Shown one piece after another: positions 1-10,872 of a stretch of DNA of 37,819 bases. A program made the position numbers and the translations under genes. The stretch is from the NCBI GenBank assembly GCA_003427395.1, contig BFEA01000304.1, forward strand, positions 205,456 through 243,274, given 5' to 3'. The notes below the pieces were generated by a model. The model saw nothing but the letters and a program-made list of their open reading frames with translations, made no database searches and had not been told where the DNA came from. This stretch comes from Chara braunii. Lineage: Eukaryota > Streptophyta > Charophyceae > Charales > Characeae. Within the stretch, counting starts at the first letter, position 1. Each line of letters opens with the position of its first letter.

Positions 1-508
1 CATAGCTTTCGGGCATACACACATAGCTTGCGAATTATATATCGCCTACAGGTTACATACACAAGTTTCCACACATGATACTGTCTACACAGATTCACAG
101 AATATACACACAAAAAAACAGGCTGGTGAGCTGGTCACTGGTGGGGTCTAGTGCCTGCAGTAGGTTCAGGTAGGTTGGATAGGGTGCCATTGGGTGCAGT
201 TCCTANTGACATTCGGATAGAACTGTCTGGTGGCTATATATATATGGGGCCTGTAGTTCATTATCTGGGCCTGGCGTCCGAAGTTCCCGTTCAACAAGGT
301 TCGTCCAATTCCGCTTCCACCAGGGCTGCACAATCTATCAGCCCTGCTGCCTATCACTCCAAGTTGCCAGCCCGTTGGTAGGGCAATGGCCCTGAGTGCT
401 GGCCACACTGAGGTAGAATAGTGAGATAGGGCATGTGCTAGGAGTATTGACGTGAGGATTAGTTGGGAGGTTTCGATTGCTAACTTTTGTGTTCTCAATT
501 GTATATGT
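1..508. other. No recognised gene
   Basis: Mixed-composition sequence with a short A-rich run and one undetermined base at 206. Open frames of 76-125 codons overlap on both strands, and none has a motif I recognise. I see no coding or RNA gene here. Confidence 0.6.
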
Positions 509-670
509 GGGACGCTGGACCCGGTTTCCAGCAGGTGCCGCTCCCCACCAATAGATTGAGCAGCCCCGAAGATAAGCCCTCGATCCTGATGGTTCTCTTA
601 CCACCATCGGGATGGAGGGCTTACACAAGGGCTTTTCTTTAAATAAATTAAAAAAAAAAATAAAAAAAAA
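509..670 (+). repeat. Dispersed retroposon 3' end, copy 1
   Basis: A core reading GGTGCCGCTCCCCACCAATA is shared with minus-strand copies at 7669-7788 and 9940-10024. The upstream part GACGCTG..CCCGGTT..CAGCA is also shared with the third copy. All three are followed on their own sense strand by an A-rich tail (here 647-670). A conserved segment followed by poly(A) in dispersed copies indicates the 3' end of a LINE or SINE. The family name is unknown to me. Confidence 0.55.
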
Positions 671-675
671 GGTTG

Positions 676-1039
676 AATTGACAGCAATTTCATCCAAACC
701 GGACCAAACGGCCATATCTTACTTTCGGAGCAAAATTGAAACCTCATAAATTGGCCCAATTTAGGTCGATATTTTAAGCTCCTAAAGGTACGACGTTCTG
801 AAAACGCCGTACCCCCTGGATGCCAGCAAAGTCCAGATAGGGGATCCAGCATTTTCAGAACGCTGTACCCCCTGGACTCCAGTTAAGTCCCCAGATACAT
901 CCGGGGGGTCCGGCGTTTTAAGGACGCCAGACCCTCAAGAGCTTAGAACTTCCACCTCAATCGGGCCAATTTACGAGGTTTCAATTTCGTTCAGAAAAAT
1001 AAAATAATATGTCCGTTTTGACGAAAGTGCTGTTAATTG
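676..1039. mobile_element. Foldback element with arms of about 100 bp
   Basis: The left arm (about 676-785) and right arm (about 938-1039) are imperfect inverted repeats. Shared blocks include ACAGCA, TTGAAACCTC, TAAATTGGCCC and AAGCTC. The loop (787-935) carries three related units, each built round a small palindrome of the GCGTTYTGAAAACGC type. No coding capacity is visible. The structure fits a non-autonomous foldback or MITE-like DNA element; no target duplication was resolved because the outer ends are degenerate. Confidence 0.6.
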
Positions 1040-1447
1040 GAAGGCAGTCCAATGTGGTTAAGTAGTCTGTAGGTTTTCCTAGGAGGATGACCTCCATCTC
1101 CATGCATGTCCCAAAGAAATTATGTGTCACACCGCGCGCCACCACCTCCACATTCGAAGGCTCATCAGACACTCCAAGAGACAGTGTTCTTGGTCGGCAA
1201 TACGGTGGCGCACTTGTGATGAATGGCCATGGTATGAGCAAATTGGGGACAACCTTCCTTTTATTCTTCATTCTGATCCGGAGGGGCATAACCATACGAC
1301 CCAATCCGGTCTGGGAAGACCCCTATGCAGGATCCGCCGCAGCGGTGCACGATGGGATGTATGCATAATGTGCATTCCCAAGGTAAGTTCGTCACATCCC
1401 TTTCTTGTGGGCGGGGTGGGGGAAGTCCCGGCCCAATCTTCTTTCCC

Positions 1448-1470
1448 TAAACCACCAGTACACTCCGGCC
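1448..1470 (+). mobile_element. TTAA-family TIR end (left-type)
   Basis: TAAACCACCAGTACACTCCG matches the family TIR for 14 bases. The continuation ACTCCGGCC resembles the inner part of the right end at 3476-3492, whose reverse complement reads CACGGCCCCGGCC after the core. They could bound one 2-kb composite or be remnants of separate elements. Confidence 0.45.
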
Positions 1471-1550
1471 GGGAGCGCTCCACTGTGCTCCAAGCTTTGC
1501 CAATTGCAACCGCCAGCCGCGCACACTCCTTTTCATTTTTGGCTGGCGTC

Positions 1551-1571
1551 TTAAACCAGCAGTACACCCGA
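1551..1571 (+). mobile_element. TTAA-family TIR end (left-type), degenerate
   Basis: TTAAACCAGCAGTACACCC differs from the family consensus by one base in its first 15. No matching right end was found nearby, so it is a solo end or a member whose partner has decayed. Confidence 0.4.
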
Positions 1572-2400
1572 GGCTAAATGTACGAGCCTAAATTTGAATT
1601 TTGCCAAGCCTGAAAGCAACCAGTACCGCCGCTTGGAGAATTGATGGTGACATCAGTACCGGCCACAGTGACTGTAGAACCAAACTGCTGGACCAGCTGC
1701 CAGCAGATGGAATGAAACGGAGGAACGAAACGGAGGTCGTCGTTTTCACTCATGTACCACGGCAGCCAAACTCTCCACAAAGCCAGCCCGTGTACCTGGC
1801 CAAATTCGAGTTCCGGTGGTTTCAAAGAGATACTGGGCTTCAGAGAGAAAAGAAAAGAAAAAAAAAAGAGCCCACACCGACGTTTTCTGCTCAAGATGGA
1901 CACAATAGCAGTCAGATACATCCCTGTCTGGCTGTCCTTCCCGTGCTTGTCTGAGTGTACCCTGAAAGGAATGTACTACCTGTATCTAGCCCAAAATGGG
2001 CAAAGCTTCATGTCAAAAAAAAAAAAAAAAACATTACTTTCAGAAAGGCTGGTACCCCGTGAAACGGGCGCCTGTGACAGTCTCTCTTCTGGGCACGTGG
2101 TCCCCACTTGTTTTACTGGCAGTCTGTGATGACAGACGCCAGTAACTGGTTGGGGGCTGCTTGCCCCACAGGCATTCCCTAGATGTACGCAGCCTGCTTT
2201 CGACGGCAGGTGCGTGCACCCGAGTCCCACTTTGAGTGTGCCCTGAGAGAAACGGGCTACAAGAGACTTTCGGAGGAACGAATAGACGCTATTAACCACC
2301 AGATTTGAGATGAGCCGCTACATCTTGAATCTAGAGGCTGAGAAAATTCGGCAGTGGAAGACTTCGCACTCACTTCGTATCACGTCCTAAGTGTTAGTTA

Positions 2401-2981
2401 GGCCTGGACCCCACTGGCCGGCGGATGGAAAAGGTATCAGGTCGCAAAACGCTGGCCAACGTTGGTGGAAACTTTTTTTGGCACGTTTCGAAAAGACCAC
2501 ACTGCCAACTTCTGGCGGTGCTTTGGAAACGGCCAGGCTTGCAGCAATAGGAAACATGAGAGGGGCCCCTCCTGAAAAGGAAAGTACGGACGGCCTGCAT
2601 GGACCAGCGGACATGCCAGCCTCTCGGGTTGGCTTGTCCATGTGGGGCGCCACATGCCGTCCATGGCACCCTGAAGTCCGCAACGCCCGTTTACTGTACC
2701 CGTTAACTGCACCACACCTTGCCGGCCTCCGATCCCAACGGTCGGCACTTCGCACTCCCTACCCTGCTGGAGGGCATTTTGGAAAAGGACCGCCGGTTTC
2801 CGGCAGAGAGTTTCCAGCCGCCAGCCATGTAGAAACACGGCCAACAGTGTTTCCAGAATGCCAGGGGGGTCTGAAACCAACGTTCGCATACCCCAAAAAA
2901 AAATTATGGTGGCCCAGTGGGGTCCGAAATCGGCCTTCCATGCCAAAACTCTTCCAGCTGCCGGCCAGTGGGGTCAAGGCC
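2401..2981. mobile_element. 581-bp TIR element with TTA target duplication
   Basis: The left end GGCCTGGACCCCACTGGC is mirrored at the right end (2955-2981, reverse complement GGCCTTGACCCCACTGGC). TTA flanks the element on both sides (2398-2400 and 2982-2984). A third copy of the GGCCCAGTGGGGTC-type motif lies inside at about 2911-2926. A 3-bp TTA duplication with GG-initial TIRs fits PIF/Harbinger-type MITEs. The 252-codon plus frame across it overlaps a 169-codon antisense frame and has no recognisable domain, so I treat it as chance. Confidence 0.65.
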
Positions 2982-3256
2982 TTAGAGTTGAAAAGACCGA
3001 AAAAAAAAAAAGAAACGGCTGTCAGAAAACTTTTTAAAAAAAAGTTGAAAAAACGCCCTGCCTTCCTGGCAGGGCACCTAAAACGAAAGACCAGAACTCA
3101 AAGACTTCCCTCGAATGACCCAGGAATGTGCCCACAGCCATCCGAGTGAAAATCCAAAGCAAATGCTTCTCTTTTTTCCTTGGTTGTGCTTTTCTTTCCT
3201 TTTTTCCTGTTATAGTTTTGCTGCCAGTGCCAGCGAGGAAGGGGTTCTGTACTTAC

Positions 3257-3362
3257 ATGTGGAAACACACTGGCAGATTGGACCACTAGGAAAGGTTCTC
3301 GTACAGTTGATGTGGAAACACACTGGCAGATTGGACCACTAGGAAAGGTTCTAGTACAGTTG
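3257..3362. repeat. 53-bp tandem duplication
   Basis: Two nearly identical copies begin at 3257 and 3310 (ATGTGGAAACACACTGGCAG start). They differ by about one base (CTCGTACAG versus CTAGTACAG), so the duplication is recent. Confidence 0.9.
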
Positions 3363-3475
3363 CCCGTTTTCAATGGGCCCACAAGCTTACTCGCTTGTTG
3401 CTTCACCAGGCCTTCTTTCCCGAGCCCCGATTTTTGCTTGTGGCAACAAGGTCATTTTTCTGCAAGGCCGGGGCC

Positions 3476-3492
3476 GTGTACTGGTGGTTTAA
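3476..3492 (-). mobile_element. TTAA-family TIR end (right-type)
   Basis: GTGTACTGGTGGTTTAA is the reverse complement of the family TIR and ends at TTAA. The preceding sequence (GCAAGGCCGGGGCC, and GTGGCAACAA further in) is shared with the inner right part of the element at 23908-24074, so both belong to one subfamily. Confidence 0.55.
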
Positions 3493-3993
3493 TGCAAGTA
3501 AATAGCAATGATCCACCCGCTGACTCACCCTAGAAGGTCACTTTGAAGGATAGTAACGACGAGAAACCAGTTTACGACAAACTAAGCACAAAAGATCACT
3601 TTAGGCCAGTCCTTTTTTTTTTCTTTTTTTCTTTTTTTCCTTTTCTTTTTTTGAAGAAGCTTCAGGCTTGGGTGACCTGCTTAGCGAGTTGCATCGAACG
3701 AAACCTAAGTGACCTCCACTTATCGTGATGAAACGAATTTAAAACTGTCAAAGCAAAACTGAAATACTAGCGAGCATACGTGCGGCATACACCATGTGTG
3801 CCACGTGCCCCGAACAGCAGAGACACATCCATGTGCACACACACAGTCCAGTGCACACCAGATCAATAGAAAAAGAAGCAGGGTGCAGTGGGGATCCCCA
3901 CCACAACCCAGCCCTCCCCTCAAAAACAAAGTGTGCATTTAGAAGAGAGAAAAGAAACAGATTCAGGCTACGCTGAACATCGACTCCCAAAAT

Positions 3994-4170
3994 TTGTGTG
4001 TGTGTGGGCGGGGGGGGGGTACATGTATGTGTGTGTGTGGTGGTGAGGGGGGGGCGAATGTACTGCGGTTAGTTGAGGAGGAGTGTACGTGGGTGTCTGT
4101 GTGTCAAGCAGGGGAAGTAAGGTGGGGGTTGCGTGCGTGTGTGTGCGTGTGTGTGTTGCTACAATATCTT
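3994..4170. repeat. GT/G-rich simple-sequence region
   Basis: Imperfect (GT)n and G-runs. The frame across it encodes only low-complexity Gly/Cys/Val sequence and is not credible. Confidence 0.7.
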
Positions 4171-4267
4171 GAACGTATACAAGCAGGTCTGATACAGTAA
4201 TGACGGGAGTGCCATGTGTTCCCGAGGGATATTCAAGATTCGTTTTTCATTTATTAAGTGGCCGTTA

Positions 4268-4270
<3 letters not shown>

Positions 4271-4342
<72 letters not shown>
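4271..4342. repeat. (CT)36 microsatellite
   Basis: An uninterrupted dinucleotide run. Frames crossing it encode Ser-Leu or Arg-Glu repeats and are artefacts. Confidence 0.97.
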
Positions 4343-4346
<4 letters not shown>

Positions 4347-5991
4347 GTGTATGCGTCTGTCGCCATATTCGTTATACACAACTCCGTAAAGAAAAGCGTG
4401 ACTGTGCTGGACTGGGACTGTTTCATCGGACTTTCAGCGACTCGTCTCATCAGGAGGTTGAACCCCGATAGTCTGCCCAGGATGCATTTGACTGAGGGAT
4501 AAGAACTCACCACGTTGCCCAGGGTTAGCAATACCCCTGAGAGAGAAAAGTGGTGGAGTCCGACTTCAAACACGCCGACCCTGCAATTCTAGCAGACTGT
4601 CGGTCCAAAGTTCTCCAAACCCCTGACAAGAATGGCGGCAGTAAGTCTGAAAAACTAATCTGAATCTGACACATCCAGATAACCCACTCTTCACGCCCCC
4701 TCAGCCATGGGCATGGTGTGTGTACGTGTGTTCTGCACCTGTTCTCATGCATAAGGGCAGTGGTGTAACGCTGCGGCACAGCGCACCAGTGTGCACCACG
4801 CATCCTCACTGACCATCCATGCAATGCACGGGTGCGTTGCCAGTACGGTAGGGAGTAGTAGGACCTGTGATGACCCAACCAAAACGGACTGAGACACACA
4901 GTTGATTTCTGAGTTTGCTCATGGACTGAATGCCTTGCTGAGTTTCGTGCTTGGTACTAAGTTCTGCATGTGTGTGTGTGTGCACGCTTGCTGGTCTGCA
5001 TGCCTGTCTGAGTGCTGGTTGGCTTGAGTGTGTGTGTGACCCACAAGGGCACTTCTTCGTTTGTTGGGCCCTCAGGGACGACATTGAGGTCTGAAGCAGG
5101 GAAAAGACTCAAGTGGTGGGGAAAGAGGCCCTCAATACTCAAGTAGCAGGTAGGCCGGTACCACACCCTGAAGAAGTAGATGTGCCGGGTACTGGAGGCC
5201 AAGCAGAAGAAGACAAAAGTGGCATCTTTAGAGGCCCAGTAGTTGTAGCCTTGTAGGCTAGGTCTAGGCGGGTACCAGTCCAACCAGTCTGAGTCTAGGG
5301 CCTGTACGGGTATCATTACTCTGCCTCGAGTCTAGGGCTGCACCCTGATGCCTGAGTCTAGGTTGCTTGGAAGGCCGAGCGGCCTGGAAGTCACCGCCCC
5401 AGAGGCAAGCAGGCCGCTCCATCTCCAGGCCGGGCGAAGAGCCCAGCCTCATTGTCGGTGTGCAAGTTTGGCGACACACTGGTTGGAGCGCTGGCTGGAG
5501 CAGCACTAGCATGAGAAGCGCTGCTGGGGAAGGAGCAAGGACACGGAGGAAGAAGAAGAGCAGGAGGAAGGGGGAGCGCCAGAGGTACTTACCTGGCTAT
5601 GGTGGCATCCATCTTCATCACCTTGGAGGGTGCTGCATCAGGAAGACCCCAGCTGGGGCAGAGCTACACCAAGAAGCTTTGAGGCAGAGTCAGGCATGGT
5701 GGCCTGAGCTGGAGCAGCCCTAGCTGCTTTGGGTTGTCCTTTGGGCATCAGGGCAAGGCCCAGTAGTCCGCCATAGCCTCCGCCTATCAGAGTGAAGAGC
5801 GAGGGAGGCGGCCATGGCTATGGTGGACCTCAAGTGATACCCGCAGTAGAAAAGGGATTCGGACATTGATTCTGGTTCAGCCATTCAACATTGGACTATT
5901 ATTTCTTGTGTGAATAAGAGAGCAGTAGTGACGGAGGCGAGTGTGTGGCGAACAAGAAGAGCTTTATCATTTGTCTATGCTGGTCTACATC
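4343..5991. other. No recognised gene
   Basis: Open frames of 80-124 codons on both strands show no recognisable domain. A degenerate direct repeat of the GAGTCTAGG type occurs three times between about 5290 and 5365, and short GT runs lie at about 4970-5035. Nothing else was identified. Confidence 0.5.
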
Positions 5992-6093
5992 ATCTTCTTC
6001 TTCTTCTTCCTTTCTTCTTCTTCTTCTTCTTCTTCTTCTTCTTCTTCTTCTTCTTCTTCTTCTTCTTCTTCTTCTTCTTCTTCTTCTTCTTCC
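5992..6093. repeat. (TTC)n microsatellite
   Basis: A long, nearly perfect trinucleotide tract with one small interruption near 6010. Poly-Ser, poly-Phe and poly-Arg/Glu frames here are repeat artefacts. Confidence 0.96.
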
Positions 6094-6159
6094 CCTCTCT
6101 CTCCTCTGAAGTTCATTCCTTTCTTTCTGCAATTCGACGGCATTATACTATCTGATGAC

Positions 6160-6298
6160 TGTGTATCTCGAAATTGCCCCCGATCATAACAGACCTGTTG
6201 TTTTGGTAACATAACAATACTGTGGGCGATTTCGAAATTGCACCGGATTATGTTTTGGTAACATAACAAGAATGTGTATCTCGAAATTGCCCTCGATA
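6160..6298. repeat. Short tandem repeat, about 57-bp unit, 2.4 copies
   Basis: Units contain CTCGAAATTGCCC and TTTTGGTAACATAACAA in order; the middle unit is diverged (GATTTCGAAATTGCACC). Coding is unlikely. Confidence 0.7.
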
Positions 6299-7668
6299 GT
6301 GTACCTATTGATGGAAAAGGTGAACGGGATTTCTGGAAGTGTGGGCTGAAGCCTGAAACTCAGCTGAGGGAACAGAGCAACACTCCCAACCGCATTGACT
6401 ACTCTGAGACTCCCAAACGCAAAGGATTTACTGTCACAGTGGACACTGGGCAAGCAGAATTGCAAGGAATACGAGTGTGAGAGATATACAGAAAACCAAG
6501 TTGCGAAATCACACAGCTGCCCAAGTAGTCGTGTCCCAAGCAGAGAGTACGAATGCACCGAGAAACCATCCGTATAGAGTAATACAATGAAGTAATGAGC
6601 CAATGTTCAAGCCCGTAGGCCACACCAACACAGTATCCAAAGTCGCTCTGCTCTGTCTGGCGCCCAGCGCCCAGCCTACTGTACCCGACTATCCTACCTA
6701 CAGCTGGTTCACGCAACAGGATCACTTCGACTCTTGAAGAGCAATGTACATGACTGCCAACACCATCGCCGACCTCTCTTCATGTACCAGGTACGTATCT
6801 CATCACCCTCAATCAGACCTTGATAACCCCACACAGCGCCTCCTTCCCTGAAGACCACCAGATCACCCGCTGAACCCCCTGGCGCCCAGCAGCCCGGCTA
6901 TGGCTGCCTGCGCCCCGCTGCCCTGCTGTGGCCCACTTCACCTCTGCGCGCCCCGTCAGCGCCCTTGGCAGCAGCGCAACATCAAGCAAGAGCGCAGCAG
7001 CACTTCCGCATTGCCAGCACTGGCCAGAATGGCTGGCCTGGGCTGCTCTCTTCCTTTTGTGGAAGTGGCAGCCTCCTGGATGCTGTGTGTGGCCTGGCTG
7101 GAAGCTTCCAGTAGCTTCCGGTTGGGCCTCAGACCCTGTGCCCAGGCCCGAGACTACAGTTGAGGGCCTGGGCCCTTTACAGTTGGGCACGGCCTGAGTC
7201 TCCAGACTTGGGCTGTTTGCTGCATCTGTACAGGGCACTCAGGCAGGTGCGTCGGCAGTACTACTTTTGCCAAGGCCGACGGCCTGCTTCCCAATGTATC
7301 AGCCCTGCTTTGTGTGTGTGTGCCCAGGCGCAACTGTCAAGGCCTGGGCCAACTGTATGACACAGCTTAGTGAGGCTCACGCATCTACCCAACCAACTGG
7401 CGTGCTGCAAGAGCCTGAATACCCACACATGGAAATGTCAAATTTTGCCTCTGACGAGTATTCAGGCCCCCCTTCGCTTAGGGCGGGCACTTGGCTTGCT
7501 GGGGGCCTTAGCCCAGATCATGTGATGTCTGATAGGGCCCCTTGAGGGCTCGTTCCTCACAGAATTCAGTTTTTTTAACTTTGTTTTTTTTTTCCCCTTG
7601 TTTAAAAGGGCGACGACAGCCTTGAGATATCCTCATTGAACCGACAGGCCCCAGGTAATTCAGAATGA
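6299..7668. other. No recognised gene; GC-rich stretch
   Basis: The 6.8-7.5 kb part is GC-rich with repeated GGGCCT/AGGCCC words, with frames of 87-141 codons on both strands. None resembles a family I know. T-rich runs occur near 7568-7595. Confidence 0.45.
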
Positions 7669-7788
7669 TTTATTTTATTTATTTATTTTTTTTTCCGAAA
7701 GACCGGTCTCCTCCCTAGGAGCGGTGATAAGAGCACCCCCCTAGCGAGAATCCCCGATGCTCCAGTCTATTGGTGGGGAGCGGCACCT
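7669..7788 (-). repeat. Dispersed retroposon 3' end, copy 2
   Basis: On the minus strand it begins GGTGCCGCTCCCCACCAATA as in copy 1. It ends after about 120 bases in an A-rich tail (plus-strand TTTATTTTATTTATTTA at 7669-7694). The middle part is more complete than in the other copies. Confidence 0.55.
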
Positions 7789-9028
7789 TATTCTGTTCAT
7801 CTGACAGTGTCTGGATTTGAAGAACCCCTCCAGTCTACATCTCAACAGTTTATGGGTGTACCAACTAAGCTAGGCCCATCGGTAGCAGAATTCTTTGTTC
7901 CTCTCTCTCTCTTTATTTTCTTCCCTTTATCTTTGTGTTTTCCTTTGTCATTTCACGAACATCTTCAGAGACTCCCACTACCAGAGTTATATCAGCATCC
8001 CCCGTTAGCACGAGCCTCTCATCACAATGGATCCAGCCTATCTGTGGTTTTGTTTATTTAAAAAAAAAAAAAAAAAAAAAAACTATTGAAAAAATAAACG
8101 GGTCTAGCTGAGCCCTCTACCAAGCGAGAACCAAAATTGGGACGAGCTCGGAAGAGCATTGCTTTTTGCCCTTGCTATAATTCCCAAGGGCATCGACTGC
8201 CCATCATATAATATCCAAAAGGTCTCATTCAGTGGACTGGGGGAAAGGAAATCTAAGAGAAGAAGGAATCGGACCATGTCGTACACCCACACCCACCGTA
8301 GTAATAGGGGTGCTACCACCCCTAAATCTGACAGCACTATTTTCCCTGCATGCCCCCTCCTCCCTCCCACTTTTGCTGGAGGGTTTCTCATTTAAGATGA
8401 GCACCATCTTTCACTACCCTTATTAGCTAGGCACAAGGAGTTCCCTCCTTGGATCAAACACTCAATGTGCAAAGACTTCGCACCTGTCCTACCCGTACGC
8501 TTTCGCTTAATAAGTAGTCAAGACAGGACAGGAGCTTAAATAGATTTCAGACCTATCAAAGGTCCTCCCCAACAGGTTGAAAGTTACCTGGGCTACCAGA
8601 GTGGCCCGGGACCACTTGCCCGGCCGGGCAAAAATAAAAATAAAAATAAAAATAAAAACAGAAATAAAAATAAAAATAAAAATTATTTTTTATTTTTCAA
8701 TTTTAATTTAAATTTGGTAAGGAATTTCGATGTGACCCTGAGGCAAAGGTTGTTCAGTTTTTTTTTTTCTGCATGACGTAGTTTGTTTTCGGTTGTTTTT
8801 TTTTTTTTTTTTTTTCGCTGGGACCTTCCGTGGTCCTTGCACGGCCGGGCTGCCCGGGAAAATAGGGTGACTCGGGCGGCCCGGCTGGTAGCCTAGGTTG
8901 AAACCATTAATTTCCACGCCTGGCCCAACTGTCACGACCGGGTTTCCTATAGCAACAGGATTTCCAGGATAAGATGTTTTGCTTAATGGGGTCTTGCATA
9001 TACCCCAGCTACAAAAGATCGACACTGC
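7789..9028. other. No recognised gene
   Basis: Contains a 22-base A-run near 8061-8082, an (AAAAAT)n tract and two T-runs at about 8758-8768 and 8796-8815. Frames are short and unrecognised. The 9.0-kb end leads into the LINE remnant. Confidence 0.5.
8633..8690. repeat. (AAAAAT)n A-rich microsatellite
   Basis: About nine imperfect copies of AAAAAT followed by T-rich sequence. It resembles a retroposon tail but no body was identified. Confidence 0.85.
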
Positions 9029-9580
9029 TCTTATCATATACTTACCTTCATGGACTTCGAGAAGGCATATTACAATCAAGTTGACTGGCTGGCTACGCGG
9101 GGAACACATCATTAGAGCAATGGCTGTTTTAAACTTTTAGGGGATTCGCTGAGACAGCGGATAGCAGTGATGCATGCATCAACCACAACGCGGGTGCGGG
9201 TGAATGAGGTCCCGCCTCCAACAGTCCCTAACGCCAGGGTGACCCGATAGCCCCCTGGTCATTGTCCCGGTCATGGACGACCTGGCCTCGAATTTACAAC
9301 ACTGGCAAAGGCCAATGAGTGCTCTGTCTTTGCGGAAGCTATGCGCCGGTCATGGACTCTGCAGATCAAGGACTCAGCCTGCATAAAGCTGGCCCAACCC
9401 CTGGTTTTTGTGCCGGTCATGGACGACCTCAGAGTGTGAAAGGCCTGCCTGAAGAAGCATTGGCAGCGTGCTCTGTCTTTGCGGACGATTGGGCCATCTT
9501 TACGCAGGCTGACAAATTTAATGTCAATCTGGAAGAGGTGCTGCATTCAGATCATGTGCCGTGCCCCCCCTCCCGCACGT
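9029..9580 (+). pseudogene. LINE-type reverse transcriptase fragment, decayed
   Basis: Three LINE reverse-transcriptase landmarks occur in the correct order on the plus strand but not in one frame. FMDFEKAYYNQVDWLA at about 9051-9100 corresponds to the first catalytic-Asp block (DFEKAYD). QGDPIAP at about 9235-9257 corresponds to the RQGDPLAP block. SVFADDWAIFTQ at about 9473-9507 corresponds to the active-site FADD block. Between them, copies of GCCGGTCATGGAC (near 9270, 9347 and 9412) and of GCTCTGTCTTTGCGG (near 9319 and 9470) show internal duplication. ILGVRLMASGKP near 9716-9750 may be a further piece. The copy cannot encode an active enzyme. In LINEs this enzyme copies the element RNA at a nicked chromosomal site. 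Confidence 0.75.
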
Positions 9581-9939
9581 GGGTCAACCAAGGGTGAACT
9601 AGCCAGCTAAGAACTTGAACTCAAGGTTGGTGGTCGGCGTGCTACCGGTAGGGGCCCCGCCCAGCTCAACCACCAGATGTAAACGACTGAGTCCACCAAG
9701 ATGAACCGCTTCACATCTTGGGGGTGCGCTTGATGGCCAGTGGCAAACCCCAGCAAACCCCACCCACCTATATATAGGCCTCCCCTGCCCACATCAAGCT
9801 CCTCGGAAAGGTAAGTGCGCTTCCATATCCATATTATTCAGTAAGTAGGTCTGACTCAATGTCATCATTAATAATGCGATCTTGCGCTCCATTTGGCGGT
9901 CAAGTCCACTGTCCTTCCTCCGCCACAGCAAATAGCCAC
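9581..9939 (+). other. Possible downstream LINE remains; no gene
   Basis: ILGVRLMASGKP (about 9716-9750) and the frame beyond it to about 9830 are in the expected order after the reverse-transcriptase blocks, where LINE proteins often read YLG. The resemblance is short and frames shift, so this is tentative. Confidence 0.3.
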
Positions 9940-10024
9940 TTTTTTTCTTTTCTTTTTTTTTTAACACAGGCTCCGATCTATTCGTGGGGAGCATCACGTG
10001 CTGAGAACCGGGCTCAGCGTCCCT
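9940..10024 (-). repeat. Dispersed retroposon 3' end, copy 3
   Basis: The minus strand reads GGGACGCTGAGCCCGGTTCT then ATGCTCCCCACGAATAGATC, matching copy 1 with substitutions. It ends in an A-rich tail (T-rich 9940-9962 on the plus strand). Confidence 0.5.
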
Positions 10025-10872
10025 TATGAAATACATAACTGAAAGCTTGAAAGTTTGAGAAAATAGTCATGAGCATGAGGCGATCGGAGCAAAGTCACAG
10101 TGCTGGAAAATGGGTCCAAGAATGACCGTGAAGACTCCAAGGCCATCCACAGGGTACGGTATCACTGAGTCAGAAGAAATCAGCTGGGGGCTGATTGTAC
10201 CTAGATCGCACGACTCAGTGCAAGGCTCTCTGGTGTTCTAGGCCATCAAATTTGACGGCAGTCGTCGACCTAGTATCCGTGTCTATCCTGCACCACCATG
10301 TTATGCAATGATGACTCCGCCACTCACCCTCATGGAAACCCCTATCTGAATCATGGCTCCCATCCATGTCATAAATATCGTCAACAAATAACACTATCCT
10401 CATTGTCATTATCAGCATTAGCCATCATCATCATCATCATCATCAATATCAATACCAATATCAATATCAAATTATCAATATCATTGTCAACTCATTTCTT
10501 CGAAAGGCAGTCTACGAGGTGCCAGCCTACCATGCGATGCAAAGAGCAAGACAGTCAGATAGCAACGGTGAACTGACAAGGCAAGGGTGGAGGCGAAATC
10601 ATAGCTGCCCTCCCTGCGATGCCTGATCACAATTGTGCACTTGCACGACCAAGACAAGCTGGGAAGCAACGAGTGTACGGACACCAAAAGAAGAGAAAAA
10701 GAAGGTTTGTTTTCACTACTAGAAGGACCATACAACATGTTGCAAGGGCCACTTGTGCTGCCACGCCTAATGAGACGGGGGGCAAAAGGGCTGTTTTGTT
10801 TGCGCTGCACGTCGTGTATGTATCTCACACCCGAGCCACAAAAGACTCAAAACAGGGTTTCCAATTTGCCTC
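10025..10872. other. No recognised gene
   Basis: Apart from the CAT/ATCAAT microsatellite, only overlapping unrecognised frames were seen (up to 171 codons on plus, opposed by 138 on minus). Confidence 0.5.
10415..10485. repeat. CAT and ATCAAT/ATCAAC simple repeats
   Basis: (CAT)n passes directly into imperfect hexanucleotide CAATAT/CAATAC repeats. Confidence 0.85.

Larger units (their letters stand above)
1040..2397. other. No recognised gene; possible isolated transposon ends
   Basis: Open frames up to 151 codons lie here on both strands without recognisable domains. A consensus-like 5' splice site (CAAGGTAAGT) occurs near 1380-1389 but no exon could be tied to it. Two left-end-like copies of the TTAA-family TIR lie at 1448 and 1551. 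A-rich runs occur at 1857-1867 and 2015-2031. Confidence 0.5.
2985..3990. other. No recognised gene
   Basis: Contains A-rich runs near 3000 and 3040, a 53-bp tandem duplication, a TTAA-family end and a T-rich tract at about 3616-3652. Open frames are short and overlap on both strands. Confidence 0.5.

Noticed and set aside
1574-1921. 115-codon minus frame with a beta-sheet-like stretch (TVTVAGTDVTINSPSGGTG)
   Set aside because: The stretch is short, no family is recognised, and a 117-codon plus frame overlaps it.
2391-3149. 252-codon plus-strand open frame
   Set aside because: It lies almost wholly in a TIR element, is opposed by 169- and 122-codon frames, and contains Lys runs from A tracts and no known motif.
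8700-8730. AAATTTGGTAA.GAATTT shared with the window end (37800)
   Set aside because: Short AT-rich match without flanking similarity.
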